Positions 53,915 through 63,462 of a DNA stretch of 64,000 nt are shown piece by piece. The DNA is from Actinomycetospora endophytica (GTDB taxonomy: Bacteria > Actinomycetota > Actinomycetes > Mycobacteriales > Pseudonocardiaceae): NCBI RefSeq assembly GCF_021026375.1, contig NZ_JAJNDB010000001.1, forward strand, positions 1-64,000, given 5' to 3'. How positions within the stretch are numbered: the stretch's first letter is position 1; every line of letters begins with the position of its first letter. The position numbers were made by a program, and so were the translations under genes. A model generated the notes under the pieces. The model was not told the origin of the DNA, did no database searches, and saw only the letters and a list, made by a program, of their open reading frames with translations.

Positions 53915-54924
53915 CGGCGGTGGCGTCCCGGTTCTGGGAGTCGGTGGTCCCGACGACGACCCGGCGCGGGCACTTCTGGGTGCCGGGCGAGCGGGTGGTC
54001 GGTGACGACGGCGCGATCCGCGCGAAGGGCCCGATGTTCGTCGCGTGGGAGGCGCCGGCCGAGGAGACCGACCGGCCGCCGGTGGTGCTCGTGCACGGCG
54101 GCGGCGGGCAGGGCACGGACTGGTTGGGCACGCCCGACGGTCGGCCAGGCTGGGCCGCGGGATACGTCACGGCCGGCTACCCGACCTTCGTCGTCGACCG
54201 CCCCGGCCACGGCCGCTCTCCCGCCCACCCCGACGTCGTCGGGACCCTCGGCCCCCAGTTCGACTACGGCACCGGGCAGGCGCTGTTCTTCCCGGACCGG
54301 CCCGACCACACCCGCTGGCCGCTGGATCCCGACGACGAAGCCGCGACCGACCGCTGGATCGCGCCGCTGGGGGCACTCCCGGTCGACCTGGCCGAGTCGC
54401 AGCGGATGGACGCCGACCGGCTGGCCGCGCTGCTCGACCTGCTCGGACCCGCCGTCGTCGTCACCCACTCCGCCGGCGGTCCGAGCGGGTGGCTGCTGGC
54501 CGATCGGCGGCCCGCCCTGGTGCGGGCGCTCGTGGCGATCGAGCCCATCGGCCCGGCGTTCGCGACCTTCCCCGGGATCGGCACGCTCGACTGGGGCCTG
54601 ACCGCGGCGCCACTGACCTACGACCCGCCGCGGGCGAGCGCCGCCGACGCCCGTGCGGCCGACCCGGCGACGTTGCGCGTCCCGGCACTCGTCGACCTCC
54701 CGGTCGCCCTGGTCACCGGGGGCGCGTCGATGTTCGCCGACTTCGCCGACGACGTCGCGGCCTGGCTTGCGGTCGGGGGCGCAGCGGTCGAGCGCGTCCA
54801 TCTGCCCGATCACGGCGTCACCGGCAACGGCCACGCCCTGACCTACGAGACCAATTCCGAAGAGACGCTCGCCGTCGTGCTGCGCTGGATCGACGCGCGG
54901 GCCGCGGCGGCGCGGGAGGCATGA
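53911..54924 (+). CDS. Alpha/beta hydrolase in the aromatic cluster
   Basis: 337 residues from GTG 53911. PPVVLVHGGGGQGTDWLGTP (oxyanion), FVVDRPGHGRS, nucleophile Ser in VVVTHSAGGPSGWLLADRR, and a late His in HLPDHGVTGNGHALTYETNS. The acid is probably in VALVTGGASMFADFADDVAA. The nucleophile motif THSAGG differs from the usual GxSxG, as in several esterase-like enzymes. Coupled to the dioxygenase (GTGA) and the monooxygenase (ATGA), so it may hydrolyse the ring-cleavage product or an aromatic ester. Confidence 0.85.
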   Translation: MTAVASRFWESVVPTTTRRGHFWVPGERVVGDDGAIRAKGPMFVAWEAPAEETDRPPVVLVHGGGGQGTDWLGTPDGRPGWAAGYVTAGYPTFVVDRPGHGRSPAHPDVVGTLGPQFDYGTGQALFFPDRPDHTRWPLDPDDEAATDRWIAPLGALPVDLAESQRMDADRLAALLDLLGPAVVVTHSAGGPSGWLLADRRPALVRALVAIEPIGPAFATFPGIGTLDWGLTAAPLTYDPPRASAADARAADPATLRVPALVDLPVALVTGGASMFADFADDVAAWLAVGGAAVERVHLPDHGVTGNGHALTYETNSEETLAVVLRWIDARAAAAREA

Positions 54925-56141
54925 TGACCGACCAGGCGACCCGACCCGGCACGGACCAGGCGGCGGGCGCGCTGCGCGACGGCCGTCACGCCGCCGACGG
55001 AGTCGAGAAGATGATGGCCCGCCTCGAGCGGCTCGACCCGCTGCTGCGCACCGAGGCCGAGGACTCCGAGGCGGCCGGCCGGCTCAGCCCACGCATCGAG
55101 GAGGCCCTACACGACATCGGGGTCTGGACCATCGGAATGCCTCTCGAGCTCGGCGGCAGCGAGTTCACCCCCCGCCAGCAGATCACGGCGATCGAAACCC
55201 TCGCCCGCGCGGACGCCTCCACGGCGTGGGTGGCCATGGCCGTCGAGATGATCACCGGGGCGACGGCGGCCTACCTGGGCGAGTCCGCCTGGCGGTCGCT
55301 GACCGCGCCCTACGACGGCGAGGTGCGCGCGGCCGGGCAGGGCACGAGGCCCGGTCGGGCGGTCGCCGTCGAGGACGGCTACCGCGTCTCCGGCTCCTGG
55401 CAGTTTGCCTCTGGGCTCCATCACGCTACGCACGTGCACACCGCCGCCCTCGTCGAACAGACCGGCGAGATGCTGGTGTTCACGCTGCCCAAACAGCAGG
55501 CGACGCTGGTGGACAACTGGGACGTCATGGGGCTGCGCGCCACCGGCAGCATCGACTACCACCTCGACGACGTGTTCGTGCCCGCCGAGTACGTCTACCC
55601 CGGCGCGACGACACAGCCGCGTCTCGGCGGCGCGCTCTATCGACTCGGCGTCGCCAACCTCGCTGGGATCGGGCACACCGGGTGGGCCCTCGGGGTGGCG
55701 CGGCGCCTGCTCGACGAGATGCAAGCCATCGTCGCAGCCAAGACCGGCAGCCCCGGCGCAGGCGTCGACACCGCTGAGTTCCACGCCGACTACGCCCGCG
55801 CCGAGGCGTCGCTGCGCTCGGCGCGGGCCTGGAACATGGAAGTCTGGGCCGACAACGAGGCGATGCTCGACCGCGGCGAGACCCTCTCGATCGACCAGGA
55901 GACCCTCACCCGGCTCGCGCTGAACACCGCCACCTGGACCGCGCACGACATCGGGCAGACCGTCTACCGCTGGGCCGGCACCGCCGCGCTGCGCGAGGGC
56001 CCGCTCAACCGGGTGTTCCGGGACCTGCACGGCGGCACCCAGCACGTCACCTCCGGCCCGGGAGTGCTGCATGGGTGCGGGCGCCGGCTGGCGGGGCTGG
56101 CGCCGGACGCGCAGTGGGTGTTTCTGAGCCTCGTCGGGTGA
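54921..56141 (+). CDS. Flavin-dependent monooxygenase of the acyl-CoA dehydrogenase fold (HsaA/HpaB type)
   Basis: 406 residues from ATG 54921 (ATG 54924 is equally possible), overlapping the hydrolase stop. EEALHDIGVWTIGMPLELGG, RADASTAWVAMAVEMITGA, GYRVSGSWQFASGLHHATHV, NWDVMGLRATGSIDYHLDDV and FRDLHGGTQHVTSGPGVLHG are typical of the two-component flavin hydroxylases (class D) such as HsaA. They use reduced flavin from a separate reductase to hydroxylate phenols; no reductase gene is in the window. It would make the hydroquinone or catechol opened by the dioxygenase. Confidence 0.85.
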   Translation: MMTDQATRPGTDQAAGALRDGRHAADGVEKMMARLERLDPLLRTEAEDSEAAGRLSPRIEEALHDIGVWTIGMPLELGGSEFTPRQQITAIETLARADASTAWVAMAVEMITGATAAYLGESAWRSLTAPYDGEVRAAGQGTRPGRAVAVEDGYRVSGSWQFASGLHHATHVHTAALVEQTGEMLVFTLPKQQATLVDNWDVMGLRATGSIDYHLDDVFVPAEYVYPGATTQPRLGGALYRLGVANLAGIGHTGWALGVARRLLDEMQAIVAAKTGSPGAGVDTAEFHADYARAEASLRSARAWNMEVWADNEAMLDRGETLSIDQETLTRLALNTATWTAHDIGQTVYRWAGTAALREGPLNRVFRDLHGGTQHVTSGPGVLHGCGRRLAGLAPDAQWVFLSLVG

Positions 56142-56265
56142 GGGGAGCAGCCCGGTGGAGGCCACCTTGCGCCCCGCCGGCTCGTTCGGGGAACGGGTCG
56201 AGCGCAACGTGGCGGTCTTCCTCACGGGGAGCGCGCCGGGGTCTGTCCAGGTCCTTCGGAGGTGC

Positions 56266-57498
56266 TCAGCGCTCCGGCTCCGGGAGCATCGCATCACGGT
56301 CCTGGCGCGGAAACCAGCGCGGCCGATGCAGGTGGCGGGGCCGGTGCCGAGACGGACGGTCCTCGAGCAGCAGGTCGTCGAATGTCATCTGACCACTGGG
56401 CGCTCCAGGCCGGGCGCGGGAGGCAGGCGGGAGTTTCGGGGGCCGGTCAGCCAGGAAGCCGACCGCCACTGTTTGGAACGACTTGCGGCGTTGGCTGGCA
56501 GCGTAGGCCCGATAGGCACGTTGATCGCCCTTGGTGACAGCGCGGTCGCCCGGGGCGACGACGGCCAGCAGACTGCGCGGGGCGAGCCCGAGCACGCGCA
56601 CCGCGTTGATCTGTGCTCCTACTAGCGCGATCGTGGCGCCGAGGTAGAGCCAGAGCAGCAGCCCGAGCACGATGCCGAACAGTCCGTAGCTCGCGCTGGA
56701 CCCCTGCAGCTCGTGTCCGATCAGGTAGGTGCCGGTCAGCTGCAGTGCTTGCCAGGCCAAGGCTGCGGCGAGCGCGCCGGGCGCGAGTTGACGCCAGCTC
56801 AGAGGTCGCGGTGTCAGTAGGCGGTAGCCCACGAGGAAGGTTCCGACGTTGATCGCTGTCGCGACGACAACCGGCACCAACCGCGCGACGAGACCGCTGG
56901 CCCACTCCGGTAGAGAATCGCCCACCGCTGTAGTGAGCCCCGAGAGCGCGGTCGTGAGCAGCACGCCGCCGCCGACGACGAGCAACATCGTCAGACCCCG
57001 GCTGTAGGCGGATGGCAGCGCGGGTCGTTCGGCGACCGGGATCGCCCAGATCTGGCACATGGTGGTCACCGCGGCCTGGGTTACGCCGAGCCCGCCGTAG
57101 ACACTCACTGCAATGCCCGCGATCAGAGCCCATAGGCTGCCGTGCAGGGCGTGGACGTTCGCGCCGATCTCCTGACCGATGACCGGGAAGTTGCGCAGGG
57201 CCGAGGTCAGCACGGCCTGCTGAGCGGCGGGATCGCCCGCCAGGATGTAGCCGAGAATAGTGACCGCAAGCAGCAAGAGGGGGAACAGCGAGACGAAGCC
57301 GTAGTAGGTCAGCAGGGCGGCTTGATAGCTGCCGAGATCGTCGATGAACTTGTAGAGGACCGCGAGCGGGAAGCCGGCCCAGCGGTGTTCGCGCTGAAAG
57401 CGATCGACCCGCCCTGAAACCGCCACGTAGAAGACGTTCCCCCGAGTACATCCAGGCAACCCCCACGGGAACGTCTCGGTCACGCTCGCGAGCGTCAC
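56266..57498 (-). CDS. YihY/BrkB-family membrane protein
   Basis: 410 residues from GTG 57498; GTG 57426 is a better-looking later start if the first 24 residues are not used. Six to seven helices: AALLTYYGFVSLFPLLLLAV, LHGSLWALIAGIAVSVYGGL, MLLVVGGGVLLTTALSGL, VVVATAINVGTFLVGYRLL, LAPGALAAALAWQALQ and LYLGATIALVGAQINAVRVL. SYQAALLTYYGF and LLLWLYLGATIALVGAQIN are conserved in the family. Once mis-called ribonuclease BN; function unsettled. The C-terminal 60 residues are Pro/Arg-rich. Confidence 0.9.
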   Translation of the reverse strand: MTLASVTETFPWGLPGCTRGNVFYVAVSGRVDRFQREHRWAGFPLAVLYKFIDDLGSYQAALLTYYGFVSLFPLLLLAVTILGYILAGDPAAQQAVLTSALRNFPVIGQEIGANVHALHGSLWALIAGIAVSVYGGLGVTQAAVTTMCQIWAIPVAERPALPSAYSRGLTMLLVVGGGVLLTTALSGLTTAVGDSLPEWASGLVARLVPVVVATAINVGTFLVGYRLLTPRPLSWRQLAPGALAAALAWQALQLTGTYLIGHELQGSSASYGLFGIVLGLLLWLYLGATIALVGAQINAVRVLGLAPRSLLAVVAPGDRAVTKGDQRAYRAYAASQRRKSFQTVAVGFLADRPPKLPPASRARPGAPSGQMTFDDLLLEDRPSRHRPRHLHRPRWFPRQDRDAMLPEPER

Positions 57499-57800
57499 GA
57501 CGTGCGCACTTGAGCGAATCTGACCAGACGGCCACCCGTGGACCGACCCGGTCGAGCTTCCGCGCTGCCAGACCCCGTTGCCCCCGGGTCAGGGACCTCG
57601 GCGAGCGGGCGGCCACACCCGCCCAGTTCCGTGGTGGGCATCATCGATGCGGCCAGCCCGATCGCGCCTCGTCGGGTCAGGCATACCGATCGGGCGCGGC
57701 AGCGATCGGGCGCAGGTTACGTGCCCGCTCCCGCCAGTCCCGGCAGCTGCAGGTTCTGCGCCTCGCCTTGCTGCTCGAGCGGCACAGGTAGGCTCCGACC

Positions 57801-58088
57801 GTGTCGCAACCGCCGGACTTCGAGGCACGGCTGGCCGCTCTGGAAGCGCGCATGGTTGAGGTTGCCGCGGACGCCGCTGCAGCCCGTCATCTAGCTGCCG
57901 CCCGCGATCGCGACCTGGCCGACGTCGGGATCAAGGTTGACGCCAACCGCTCTGCGATCAACGCGCTCGGGGAGCAGGTCGCATCGGGCTTCACCGAAGT
58001 ACGCGGCAAGCTGGACGCCACTGCGGCCGGGCAAGTCCAGATCGCTGAGCTGCTCACTCGGCTGATCGAGGGCCGAAGTAATGAGTAG
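57801..58088 (+). CDS. Coiled-coil hypothetical protein
   Basis: 95 residues from GTG 57801 (VSQPPDFEARLAALEARMVE). Heptad-rich helices (AADAAAARHLAAARDRDLAD, VDANRSAINALGEQVASGFT, EVRGKLDATAAGQVQIAELL). No domain with known function; similar short coiled coils occur next to PIN or toxin-like genes. Followed by a converging gene. Confidence 0.6.
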   Translation: MSQPPDFEARLAALEARMVEVAADAAAARHLAAARDRDLADVGIKVDANRSAINALGEQVASGFTEVRGKLDATAAGQVQIAELLTRLIEGRSNE

Positions 58089-58224
58089 TAGCAGCACGAG
58101 AAGGCCATCCTGCGTCGGTTGAGCCAGGCAGCACGTGGCACCCTCGTCGCCGTAACACCGTGATAGCCGGCATCATCAACGGCCCTGCGCTAGCCGTGCG
58201 TAATGCATGCGCCGCTCGAAAGAC

Positions 58225-58539
58225 CTACTCGTCGTCGAAGCGCGGAGCCCACGGCGTCGCTTCGTCTCGCAACGCCCGAGCACCTCGCGCTGCCGATCCT
58301 CTCGACGTGCTCCCGTCATCGTCGCAGTCGGACGTCAAGAAGGCTGCGACGTGCGCGTCGAGATCGTGGGCGTTAGCGATTCGTATGCACCGCTGCAACG
58401 TGGCCTCCAAGAACTCGCGCACCTCGCCGCGCCGGACTTCTGAACGTATGGCCACCTCGAGGAGCTCGTTCCGACAGCAAAGGAGTCGCAAAATCTGCAG
58501 TTCAAGCATTTCGATCTCATGGGCGACCTCGTGGCGCAT
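58225..58539 (-). CDS. Hypothetical helical protein
   Basis: 104 residues from ATG 58539 (MRHEVAHEIEMLELQILRLL). Helical N-terminal half (CRNELLEVAIRSEVRRGEVR, EFLEATLQRCIRIANAHDLD) and an acidic, Ser-rich tail. Lower G+C and different codon use than neighbours suggest recent arrival. No family recognised. Confidence 0.5.
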   Translation of the reverse strand: MRHEVAHEIEMLELQILRLLCCRNELLEVAIRSEVRRGEVREFLEATLQRCIRIANAHDLDAHVAAFLTSDCDDDGSTSRGSAARGARALRDEATPWAPRFDDE

Positions 58540-59233
58540 AGACGGGCGCCCCGTACCTCGCCTCAATCCCCCGACTGACACATACCAAGAAGTACGCGTC
58601 AGATTGAAACACGTTCGGCCCCGGAACACGGAGCGGCAGTATCACGCCATGTCCAAAGCTGCGCCATGTGGATGTCTGTGACGCTATTCGGATACACGTC
58701 ACCGGGACGACAGTGTCCGTCGACCCCGCCGATCTCGGTGTCCCGGGCAGCCTCGCCGCCGGGCTACTCGCCACAACCCTTCCGCTCTCGCTGCTACTCG
58801 ACATCCAAGCCAGCTTCTTCCTCATCGCTGCGATGATCGCCGCTCGAGCCCGCCCGGCGCCCCGAGGCGATGCGATAGCGGCAGCCAGCACGTCGCGCGG
58901 ACGTTCTACCGGCCGGCTCCGGGCCGTCAGGTGTGGATCGCAGGACCCCGCGAGCTCCGCCGGAACCAGGGCCGGCGTGCAGGACTTCCTCGCCCGGCCC
59001 CTCGGGTCATGCCGAAGCACTCACCGACCGACAGTCCGCCCGTCTGAGGGGTTGGCGCTGGCACCGCCGACCCGATCAGCGGAGCGGCGCCTCCGGTCGC
59101 GGTGCCCGCCGGCGCGTGGTTCGCTCGCTTGGGCCTTGAGCGATCCGCTTCACATCCGATGCCGACCGGTCGGAGGCTCATCACGGCCGCGCTGACCTCC
59201 GGGCGCGCGTCCGGGGGCCGGTCTGGGGGGCCG
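58540..59233. other. Stretch without a supported gene
   Basis: Frames are short or low-complexity; a forward ORF from 58668 contains one hydrophobic segment but no family match. The promoter of the methyltransferase operon is probably at the right end. Confidence 0.4.
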
Positions 59234-60076
59234 ATGACAATGTCGCAGCAGGGCACCACCGAGCAGCGCAGTCTGGCCCATTGGGCCGAGCCACGACGGG
59301 CCGGCATGGAGGCGTTCTACGCCCTGGCCATCGAGGACTACCGGGAGATGGTGGCCGCGCGGGAATGGGCCGCCGATCTGCGCGGACACGCCGATCACGG
59401 TCGTGTCCGGGTCCTCGACGTGGCCTGTGGGAGCGGGAAATTTCCGGCCGAGCTGGTGCGTCAGGGTCTCGCCGGCGCCGTCGGTGACTTGCGGGTCGAG
59501 CTCGATCTGCTCGACCCGTCCCCGTTCTCGATCCGCGAGGCCCGCTCGGTGCTGCGCCCGCCGTTGGTCGCGGCCGCCGAGCACGAGGTTCGACTACAGG
59601 ACCTGCCCGCCGCCGTCGGCGGGTTCGACGCCGCCTGGGCCACCCACGCGCTGTACGCGGCGCCCCCCGATCAGATCGGCGCCGGGGTCGCCCGCATGCA
59701 CGCCGCGCTGCGTCCGGGCGGGTTCGGGGCGATCGTGCACGCCACGACCGCCTCCCACTATCTGCGCTTCGCCGAGGCCTTCGCCGCCACGTTCGCCCCT
59801 GATGCCGTGCCGTTCACGAGCGCCGATCAGGTCACCGATGCGCTGACCGCCGCGGGCGCCGCCCCACGCGCCACGACGATCCGCTATCAGGTCGGCAACG
59901 GCGAACGGGCCGTGGTCGAGGGCTTCCTGCAGCGCTGCGTCTTCGACGACTCGGTGTCGCTGGACCGCATGGAGACCGTGGGACCGGTCGGTGACTACCT
60001 CGCCGAGTGCCGGGTCAGTGGTGACTACCGCTTCGACCAGGAGGTCGACGTGATCACCTGGGAGGTGCCCGCATGA
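59234..60076 (+). CDS. SAM-dependent methyltransferase
   Basis: 280 residues from ATG 59234, with GGGGGG eight bases upstream. Class I fold: VRVLDVACGSGKFPAELVRQ (motif I, SAM), VELDLLDPSPFSI, LQDLPAAVGGFDAAWATHAL (motif for the fourth strand) and HAALRPGGFGAIVHATTASH. No specific substrate can be read. Its stop overlaps the PhyH oxygenase start by ATGA, which suggests that the two enzymes modify the same small molecule. A secondary-metabolite tailoring role is inferred. Confidence 0.85.
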   Translation: MTMSQQGTTEQRSLAHWAEPRRAGMEAFYALAIEDYREMVAAREWAADLRGHADHGRVRVLDVACGSGKFPAELVRQGLAGAVGDLRVELDLLDPSPFSIREARSVLRPPLVAAAEHEVRLQDLPAAVGGFDAAWATHALYAAPPDQIGAGVARMHAALRPGGFGAIVHATTASHYLRFAEAFAATFAPDAVPFTSADQVTDALTAAGAAPRATTIRYQVGNGERAVVEGFLQRCVFDDSVSLDRMETVGPVGDYLAECRVSGDYRFDQEVDVITWEVPA

Positions 60077-61059
60077 GCCCGAACCCGTACCTCAGCGCGG
60101 CCACCGAGGCCGGGGAAGCCGATGACGTCGGACCTGCCTGGGACGGCGACAACGACCAATGGTGGGACTGGTACATGTCCCTGGCCGACGACGGCGGCCC
60201 GGCTGGGGATCTCGTCGCGCTCGCCGCCCTCGATCTCGGTTACCTACCCGACGACGACACGATCGTCGCCGAGCTGGCCGAGCCCTACGACCTGCCGCCC
60301 CGGGCCGTGGAGACCTTCGCCGAGGACGGGTTCATCGTCCTGCCCGACGTGGTCTCCCCCGGCGCCGCCGAGGTCCTGCGCCGCCGCCTGGGCGGCCTGC
60401 TCGCCGACGCGAAGGGATCCGCGCTGCGCGCCCGCGAGATGATCTGGCGCGAGGACCCACTCGTCCGCGCCGCCGTCCTCTCCCCCCGCATCGCCCGAAT
60501 CTGCGCGGCCTTGCTCGAGGTCGAGGCACTGCGGCTCTATCACGACAGCGCCCTGTGCAAGGAACCCGGCGCTGGGCGCACCCCCTGGCACCACGACGCG
60601 CACCATTTCCCGCTTGATTCCCACGACGTCATCTCCACCTGGATGCCGCTGCAACCGGTACCCGCAGCCATGGGACCGCTGTCCTTCGCCCGCGGCATGG
60701 ACACCTGGCGGCTACTGGCCGACCTCGCGTTCGACAAGGTCGGAACGTCCTACGACCGTCGGGTCGCCCAGACGCTGCGTGAGGCGGGCGCGGTGATCCA
60801 CGACCAGCCGTTCGCGCTGGGCGACGTCAGCTTCCACTCCACATTGTGCTTCCACACCGCGGGCGCCAACCGCACCACCCAGCCGCGCATGGTGCTCGGC
60901 GCGACCTATTTCGCCGACGGCGCACGCGTCGTCGAGCACCCCACGATGGTCAGCGGCGACTGGCAGGTGTTCATCCCGCGCACCGCCCCCGGCGAGCCCG
61001 CTGCAAGCCCGAACAACCCGCTGGTGACCGGGCTTGCAGCGCCGTGGCAAACCGAATGA
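60073..61059 (+). CDS. PhyH-family Fe(II)/2-oxoglutarate oxygenase
   Basis: 328 residues from ATG 60073. Iron site His173-x-Asp175 (TPWHHDAHHFPL) and distal His261 (LCFHTAGANRT); Arg267 should bind 2-oxoglutarate. VETFAEDGFIVLPDVVSP is the typical start of the domain and MGPLSFARGMD follows the usual P-L-x-F/V-x-P-G-S-H position. The 75 residues ahead are acidic and unusual for the family (DNDQWWDWYMSLADDG). Hydroxylates an unknown substrate; coupled to the methyltransferase. Confidence 0.85.
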   Translation: MSPNPYLSAATEAGEADDVGPAWDGDNDQWWDWYMSLADDGGPAGDLVALAALDLGYLPDDDTIVAELAEPYDLPPRAVETFAEDGFIVLPDVVSPGAAEVLRRRLGGLLADAKGSALRAREMIWREDPLVRAAVLSPRIARICAALLEVEALRLYHDSALCKEPGAGRTPWHHDAHHFPLDSHDVISTWMPLQPVPAAMGPLSFARGMDTWRLLADLAFDKVGTSYDRRVAQTLREAGAVIHDQPFALGDVSFHSTLCFHTAGANRTTQPRMVLGATYFADGARVVEHPTMVSGDWQVFIPRTAPGEPAASPNNPLVTGLAAPWQTE

Positions 61060-61143
61060 TCTCTCCCCACCCCGTAGCAGACGCCTCCTGCGTACTCCGC
61101 CGGAAATTCTCGGCGCCGCTGCCCGCGGCCGCCCGAGGGGAAG

Positions 61144-61504
61144 TTCTTGATGCCAGCGCGCTGATGGCCTGGACACTCTGCTCGCTGGCGATGGCCACGT
61201 GGGCTGAGGTCGCGTTCGGGCAGGGCCTGACGCTGCTGGTTCCCTCCCTCGCCCGCGACGAGGTGCTACTGGCGCGCCCGGAGCAGTCCGACCTGGTGGA
61301 CGTGTGCTGCTCTCCCGCCCTCCGTCATCGTCCTCCAGAGCGCGAGTGAGGAGCAGCGTGACCGGGTCCGGTCGTGACGGTGCCTTCGACCCGCTGGCCT
61401 CCTGGGTCGCAGCGCTGTGCCGGGGGCGGTGTTGGCCGGCGCTGCGCAGCGATCCTGTCCGATCGGACCGCGTCGGACCCTCCGTCGAGATCGACCGTCT
61501 CTAG
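61144..61504 (+). pseudogene. PIN-domain (VapC-like) gene, broken
   Basis: Pieces of a PIN domain follow in order: VLDASALMAW (first Asp), ATWAEVAFGQGLTLLVPSLA, RDEVLLARPEQSDLVDVCCS, then in other frames SVIVLQSASEEQRDRVRS, GRDGAFDPLASWVAAL and GPSVEIDRL as the usual end. At least two frame changes. The internal region with other acidic residues is incomplete. No VapB partner was found. Confidence 0.55.
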
Positions 61505-61907
61505 ATTGCGTTCCCTTGCGCCCCCAGGCGTGGACCCACGGTGGCTCGACGACCCGCGAGAGGCGGGGCCGTCACCGGTGATCCATCGGCCGGCTGAACC
61601 GACTGCGACGGAGCGCGCCCCGATCAGTGCGTCCCGGGGCCGGGCGGGCTGCGGGTACCCGAACACCGTCGACACCGAGTTCCCTTCCCCCACTGCTGGC
61701 TCGAGTCTCTCGACGGAGCCGTTACCGCATTCCGACGCGGCCGCCGCCTACCGGTATGGGTCGCCGTCGCCGGCGCCGTGCTGTTAGGGGCGCACACCCT
61801 GACGGCCCGCTGCAGCAGCCTGACCGGGGCTGCGTAGGCCGCCGCCCCGCCGTTCTACCTGTTCGTGCTCGCGCTGGGCATCGTCGTCGCCGCAGTCGGC
61901 CATCCGA
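61505..61907. other. Stretch without a supported gene
   Basis: Forward bases 61855-61915 encode a broken hydrophobic segment (FYLFVLALGIVVAAVGHPIM), probably a membrane-protein remnant. Nothing else is recognisable. Confidence 0.35.
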
Positions 61908-62885
61908 TCATGGTTCTGCGACGAGACGGTGGTGGGCGACGCGGCTCTGCCATTGCTTGATACGCCGCAGATAGGGCGCGAGATCCATCTGGGCCACGCC
62001 GGGCAGGGCGCCGATCTGCTCGCTGACGTAGCGGAACAGGTCGTCGGAGCTCCGGCAGGTGACCACGGCGAACAGATTCGCCGATCCCGTGGTGGCGGCA
62101 ACGAAGCCGGTTTCGCGGTGGGTCGCGAGGGCTTCACCGACCTCGACGATCCGTCCGGGAGCGACCGTGAGGTACATGATCGCCGTGGCGCTGTAGCCGA
62201 AGGCTTCGGGCAGGAAGTCCGTGGCCACGTGCAGCAGTCCGCTGCCGAGCAGGCCATCGAGTCGTGCGGACACGCGCGAGGCCGGCCATCCGGTCTCGCG
62301 GGCGAGGGCGGCGGCGCTGGCCCGACCGTCGCGTGCCAACGCGGCGACCAGTGGGGTGTCGGCATCGAGGACAGCGGTGTCGGGCGGGGCCGGCTCGGAC
62401 ACCGGGCGGATCATGTGATCGACCTGCTCGTCGTCGAGACGCTCGTCGAACAGGGTCCATTCGGCGGTGCTGGCAGCAAAGGGCCGAAGCAGCGCTTGAG
62501 CGGTGAACGACAGGACCGCGCGGCTGTGCGGGAGGTGAGACAGAACGCCGTCGGCGTCGGTGTCGACCGCTCCGCTCGTGGTGCAGGTGATCTCGCTTCC
62601 TCCCGACACCAGCGCGATCCAGCCGATGTCGCGGCGTTGCGCGAGTGCTTCGGCGAGCTTCGCTGAGGCATCGGGACGGCATCGGATGCGGAGTGCCCAG
62701 GCGCGTCGCGACGGGGCGAAGTTCGACGGTGCGACCACGACGCGGGCGAGACCTTGGCCCTGCAGTTCACGGACCCGGCGCGCGGCGGTCTGTTCCGAGA
62801 CGCCCACGACCTCGGCGATGCGACGGAACGGGGCCCGACCGTCAAGGATGAGACATTGGAGGATCAGCTCATCAATCACCGTCAC
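61908..62885 (-). CDS. Tandem Lrp/AsnC-family regulator
   Basis: 325 residues from GTG/ATG 62885, twice the usual length. Two AsnC modules: an HTH at about 4-35 (DELILQCLILDGRAPFRRIA, EVVGVSEQTAARRVREL) with a RAM-like domain, then a second HTH (DADTPLVAALARDGRASAAA, LARETGWPASRVSARLDGLL) and RAM domain (VTCRSSDDLFRYVSEQIGAL, MDLAPYLRRIKQW). Double-module Lrp proteins are common in actinobacteria, often next to transporter or oxidoreductase genes. It diverges from the MFS gene at 63463, 577 bp away. Confidence 0.88.
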   Translation of the reverse strand: MTVIDELILQCLILDGRAPFRRIAEVVGVSEQTAARRVRELQGQGLARVVVAPSNFAPSRRAWALRIRCRPDASAKLAEALAQRRDIGWIALVSGGSEITCTTSGAVDTDADGVLSHLPHSRAVLSFTAQALLRPFAASTAEWTLFDERLDDEQVDHMIRPVSEPAPPDTAVLDADTPLVAALARDGRASAAALARETGWPASRVSARLDGLLGSGLLHVATDFLPEAFGYSATAIMYLTVAPGRIVEVGEALATHRETGFVAATTGSANLFAVVTCRSSDDLFRYVSEQIGALPGVAQMDLAPYLRRIKQWQSRVAHHRLVAEP

Positions 62886-63462
62886 AGAAGCGGATAGTAG
62901 CAGCTATTGGGTGTTCACTTGGAGGATTCCACCCGTCGCTGTTCGTTGGACAGAGGTATACCGTCACTCCGCGAACCACCGGCGTGGCGACGAGGACATC
63001 CAGAGCTCGCCCCTGGTCGGAAATGCGGGTATTCGCCATGTCCGGGTTGGTTGCCGATCACGGACCGAGCACTCGAAATGGTCGTTCCCGCCCAGGGCGG
63101 TGACGTGAGCGTCGATCCACGAAGAATTCTCCGCGGATGGCCTTGAACCTTCTCGGCGGAGTCCGTGTCCCGCCTCAACCGTCAGAAATGCTCGGGAGGA
63201 TCGATCGACCCTCCCCGACCCGCCCACGCGGTCGGATCCGCGGCCTGAGCGGACCGCTCTCTCCACCGGGAGTCTGGCAGATCAACCTGCGTTTGCGGGC
63301 TTCCGTAGAGCTTCACCCGTGCATATCGCCTTGCTGTGGAGGTAGTAGGACAGGATTACCTGATGAGTAGGAGTCTGCCGGGTCACGCGACGAGCCTGGG
63401 TCGCAGAACGATCACGCCACCCCGGCAGGCTCGTCGCACCCCGCGCTCCTCGGAGGCCCCCC
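62886..63462. other. Regulatory gap between the AsnC and MFS genes
   Basis: No gene seen. ATAG-N6-CTAT at 62894-62907, eight bases from the AsnC start, is a possible operator. Further right the sequence carries only short frames. Confidence 0.35.

Noticed and set aside
54045-54920. In-frame upstream extension of the monooxygenase ORF
   Set aside because: This part overlaps the hydrolase gene in another frame and has no monooxygenase homology.
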